From Liquidambar formosana (Eukaryota; Streptophyta; Magnoliopsida; Saxifragales; Altingiaceae): a DNA stretch of 64,000 nt. The stretch covers positions 11,880,099 to 11,944,098 of the forward strand of contig CM077827.1 in the NCBI GenBank assembly GCA_039720395.1, written 5' to 3'. The notes under the pieces are model-generated. The model had not been told where the DNA came from and made no database searches. It worked only from the letters and a program-made list of their open reading frames with translations. Shown here in pieces: positions 62,012 to 64,000 of this stretch. Position numbers and translations under genes: made by a program. Numbering within the stretch: the stretch's first letter is position 1; each line of letters begins with the position of its first letter.

Positions 62012-62748
62012 CTGCCAAAACATTTTATTTGTTTGAATTACTTGGAAAAAAAAGAGGCCTTTAAATTATACCACGATCGAATAATAAGCCATATCATTTG
62101 TTAATACTATATATTCTCTACTGCTTACCTACATCCCTCTCACAATTTCAGCTTGTGGCAATTAAACCAAAAATACCCTATCTTAGCAATCACAGTTGTC
62201 TCACTTGATAGAATATTCTGTACATGTCAGAACATAACAGTAACCCAAGTCCCAATAAAATAAGGTCTATAAAATAAGATTTCATAGAAAAGAAGATGAC
62301 CTACAAATTAGAAGAAGATCAAACAAGGACGGCACACCTCAACCAAAAACATAGAGGCCGGTTTCACCCAAGTAAGTCCCTAAGTATCCACCTGGTGACC
62401 AGTCACACAAAAGTATTTATGTATAGTCAGTCTAAATATATTTTCTTCTACATTCTATAAAAGCTACAAAAACAAAATGGAGACAAGCTTGATATAGCAA
62501 ATTAAGAGCACATGTCTAACCCAAAAGCTTTAAAGAAATTAATGTAATTGATCGATATAGCAAATTACAACTAGGGTGTAGAGTGAAAGTGAGGTTGAAA
62601 GCATGAGTAAGAACAAACAAGTAGTCATATTTAAAATACTTCATGGCCCAAAGCAATGGTCAAAGTTTTGTGAAACAATCAACCCAGCTTGTCTATGGGT
62701 ACTGAAGAAAAATAAACCCAAACACAAAGAACACAAATCTTTAATTAC

Positions 62749-62871
62749 CTTTGCGCTGAACTTCTTTTCAAGGTCTCTCACTAGCCTAACATGAATCTTG
62801 TGGTAAGCTTTTCTCAATCTGTAGGGAACATGGATAACAACAGCCTTCCAATTCCTAGAAACATCAATTGA
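62749..62871 (-). pseudogene. Ribosomal protein eS7 exon remnant
   Basis: 41 codons between an acceptor TTTTGTAG and a donor GTAATT. They encode [21 protein letters not shown] and LEKKFS, the conserved core of the 40S protein eS7 (RPS7). Several usually fixed residues are changed (Arg/Trp near the start, His for Arg in RKIH, Ala for Gly at the end). Its first codons are one base short relative to the phase of the upstream exon, so a frameshift is likely. Confidence 0.8.
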
Positions 62872-62964
62872 CTACAAAATTGAGAGATGGAAAAATACAA
62901 TTCATCAACCGGCAAAAGAAACAAATGATTTTGTCCAAGCAAGCAATTAACATATTACTCTTAC

Positions 62965-63021
62965 AGTGCTGAATTTATGTATAGATCCTTTAAGTCAATT
63001 TTTAGCTCCTAGTTGGTGTTT
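62965..63021 (-). pseudogene. eS7 upstream exon remnant with stop
   Basis: Encodes NTN, a TAG stop (63009-63011), then ELK.DLKDLYINSA, which matches the part of eS7 just before the exon at 62871. The donor GTAAG is kept. The acceptor reads GCAA where GCAG is needed. Stop and lost acceptor mark a pseudogene. Confidence 0.7.
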
Positions 63022-63825
63022 TGCAAATAAAAAAATGCATACAGAGAGGGTAAATCAGAATCTTAATGGTTTTAAAGATTGCAGGATATGAGTAATCATA
63101 AGAATAAAGAATATCATCACAGTTCGTAAAGATAACCTATAACTTAAACAAAGTAGCTTCCTTTCCCCTTCTAATCTATAACTTAATCAAACTATTCAAA
63201 AAAGAGAAAAATCTAACAAGGCAAGACAATAACATCTACACATATTTATTTGCTCCTACAGTGAAAGAGTAAAGAAAATTTCAAAATAATGATATCAAAA
63301 TAAGAGTTTCATTTCATCGTTTTTGGACATAAACAAAATAAACATTCTTCCACATATATATATATATATCTTGTATAAAAAGAAAGAAAACTAACCGATT
63401 TATCTAATGGAGGAAATTGGTACTCTGATTGATTCATCCATCAAAAGAAAGGGAAATTGCTACAAATCTCATCCATCAAAATGTAAATTTGTTATCAAAT
63501 ATAATTTTTTAAAGGGAAAAAACTAATTGTGTTCATCATCACAATCAAATCTTCTTCAAGACATTCAATCAGAAACATCAAAAGCTTGAAATTATTGAAA
63601 GATCACCAGACAAAGAGATGGGGAACTTCGACGAGAGACAAAGAGTTTTGAATCACTCAAATTTAGCTTCTAGGGATTCTCAGAACCAGTTTTAAAGAGA
63701 CTTTGAAGTTTCGATTTCTCAGAATGAGAACGAGATCACAAAAGTTAAAATCAGTACACAAATATATAAAATAAAATAAAAATCATATAAACCATCATCG
63801 CTTTCATAGATATATATATATATAG

Positions 63826-63867
<42 letters not shown>

Positions 63868-64000
63868 GATTTCACATTAGACAAACCATAATCGTTGGTG
63901 AAAGACAATGAACTCTCTAGGGTTTCTGAGAATGAAATTGTGAGAAATCTAATTTCTTACCTTGTTTCGGGTTTTTAAGAATGAAACCGTGAGAAATCTG
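63022..64000. other. AT-rich region, possible start of the eS7 copy
   Basis: No further eS7 coding exon was recognised. (TA)n lies at 63353-63370, and (TA)n with (GA)n at 63808-63868. On the minus strand a good donor GTAAG follows position 63961, and AAACCCTAG (a telo-box as in ribosomal protein promoters) lies at about 63917-63925. A 5' UTR exon is possible but unproven. Two similar copies of GAATGAAAYYGTGAGAAATCT lie at 63930 and 63980. Confidence 0.3.

Noticed and set aside
62603..62794. 63-codon plus-strand ORF
   Set aside because: It overlaps the minus-strand eS7 exon remnant and is its shadow.

Overview
The window is nuclear DNA of a flowering plant. The evidence is LTR retrotransposons with plant-type primer sites (initiator Met and Arg tRNAs), a nine-exon plant polygalacturonase gene, Stowaway, Mutator-like and CACTA transposon ends, a tRNA-derived SINE, and exon remnants of GAPDH and ribosomal protein eS7. 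The species cannot be named from sequence alone. No prokaryotic, organellar or CRISPR features were seen.

Bases 1-40104 are one nest of LTR retrotransposons. By the junctions I could read, a forward LTR (E, ends 40104) holds a reversed LTR (C, 36267-37921), broken by a second reversed LTR (B, 34857-36266), broken by a reversed Tat/Ogre-like element (A: LTR 2336-3002 plus 33000-34856, leader 2009-2335). The LTR of A holds a solo LTR (3003-5972 plus 32971-32999, duplication GAAAC), which holds a Copia element (5973-32970). The Copia integrase holds a 17,000-bp Gypsy element (11807-28806, duplication GAGGG). A further reversed LTR (1-2008) sits in the leader of A. The 17-kb element is youngest: I count about 11 differences between its two 2633-bp LTRs. 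It has gag-pro, a candidate intron, a pol with an additional archaeal-type RNase H, an antisense ORF with its own promoter-like region, and a 1.7-kb array of covarying small hairpins.

Bases 40105-50098 are a host gene island. A polygalacturonase gene (41333-48344, possibly with an exon from 41151) has all four family motifs and consistent splice phases. Its second intron carries a reversed solo LTR (duplication CATAG) and a tandem duplication containing a Stowaway MITE. Intron 4 has a SINE, and intron 6 has a perfect 46-bp palindrome and a CT tract that serves as the polypyrimidine tract.

Bases 50099-64000 begin with a CACTA-type terminus interrupted by a 1036-bp Mutator-like MITE with a 9-bp duplication. 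Intron-containing remnants of GAPDH and eS7 follow on the minus strand. They are separated by a degenerate Ty3/Gypsy element (53129-61665, duplication TAATC), which itself contains an LTR remnant (57923-61217, duplication CCTTC). The remnants could be cargo of a large CACTA element whose other end lies outside the window.

The observations most worth following are: (1) the covarying hairpin array and the antisense transcription unit of the 17-kb element; (2) a set of stem-loops, with compensatory changes, shared by the transcribed parts of several diverged LTRs; (3) a second tRNA-Arg primer-site-like sequence kept inside the same LTRs; (4) the possible gene-fragment capture on the right.
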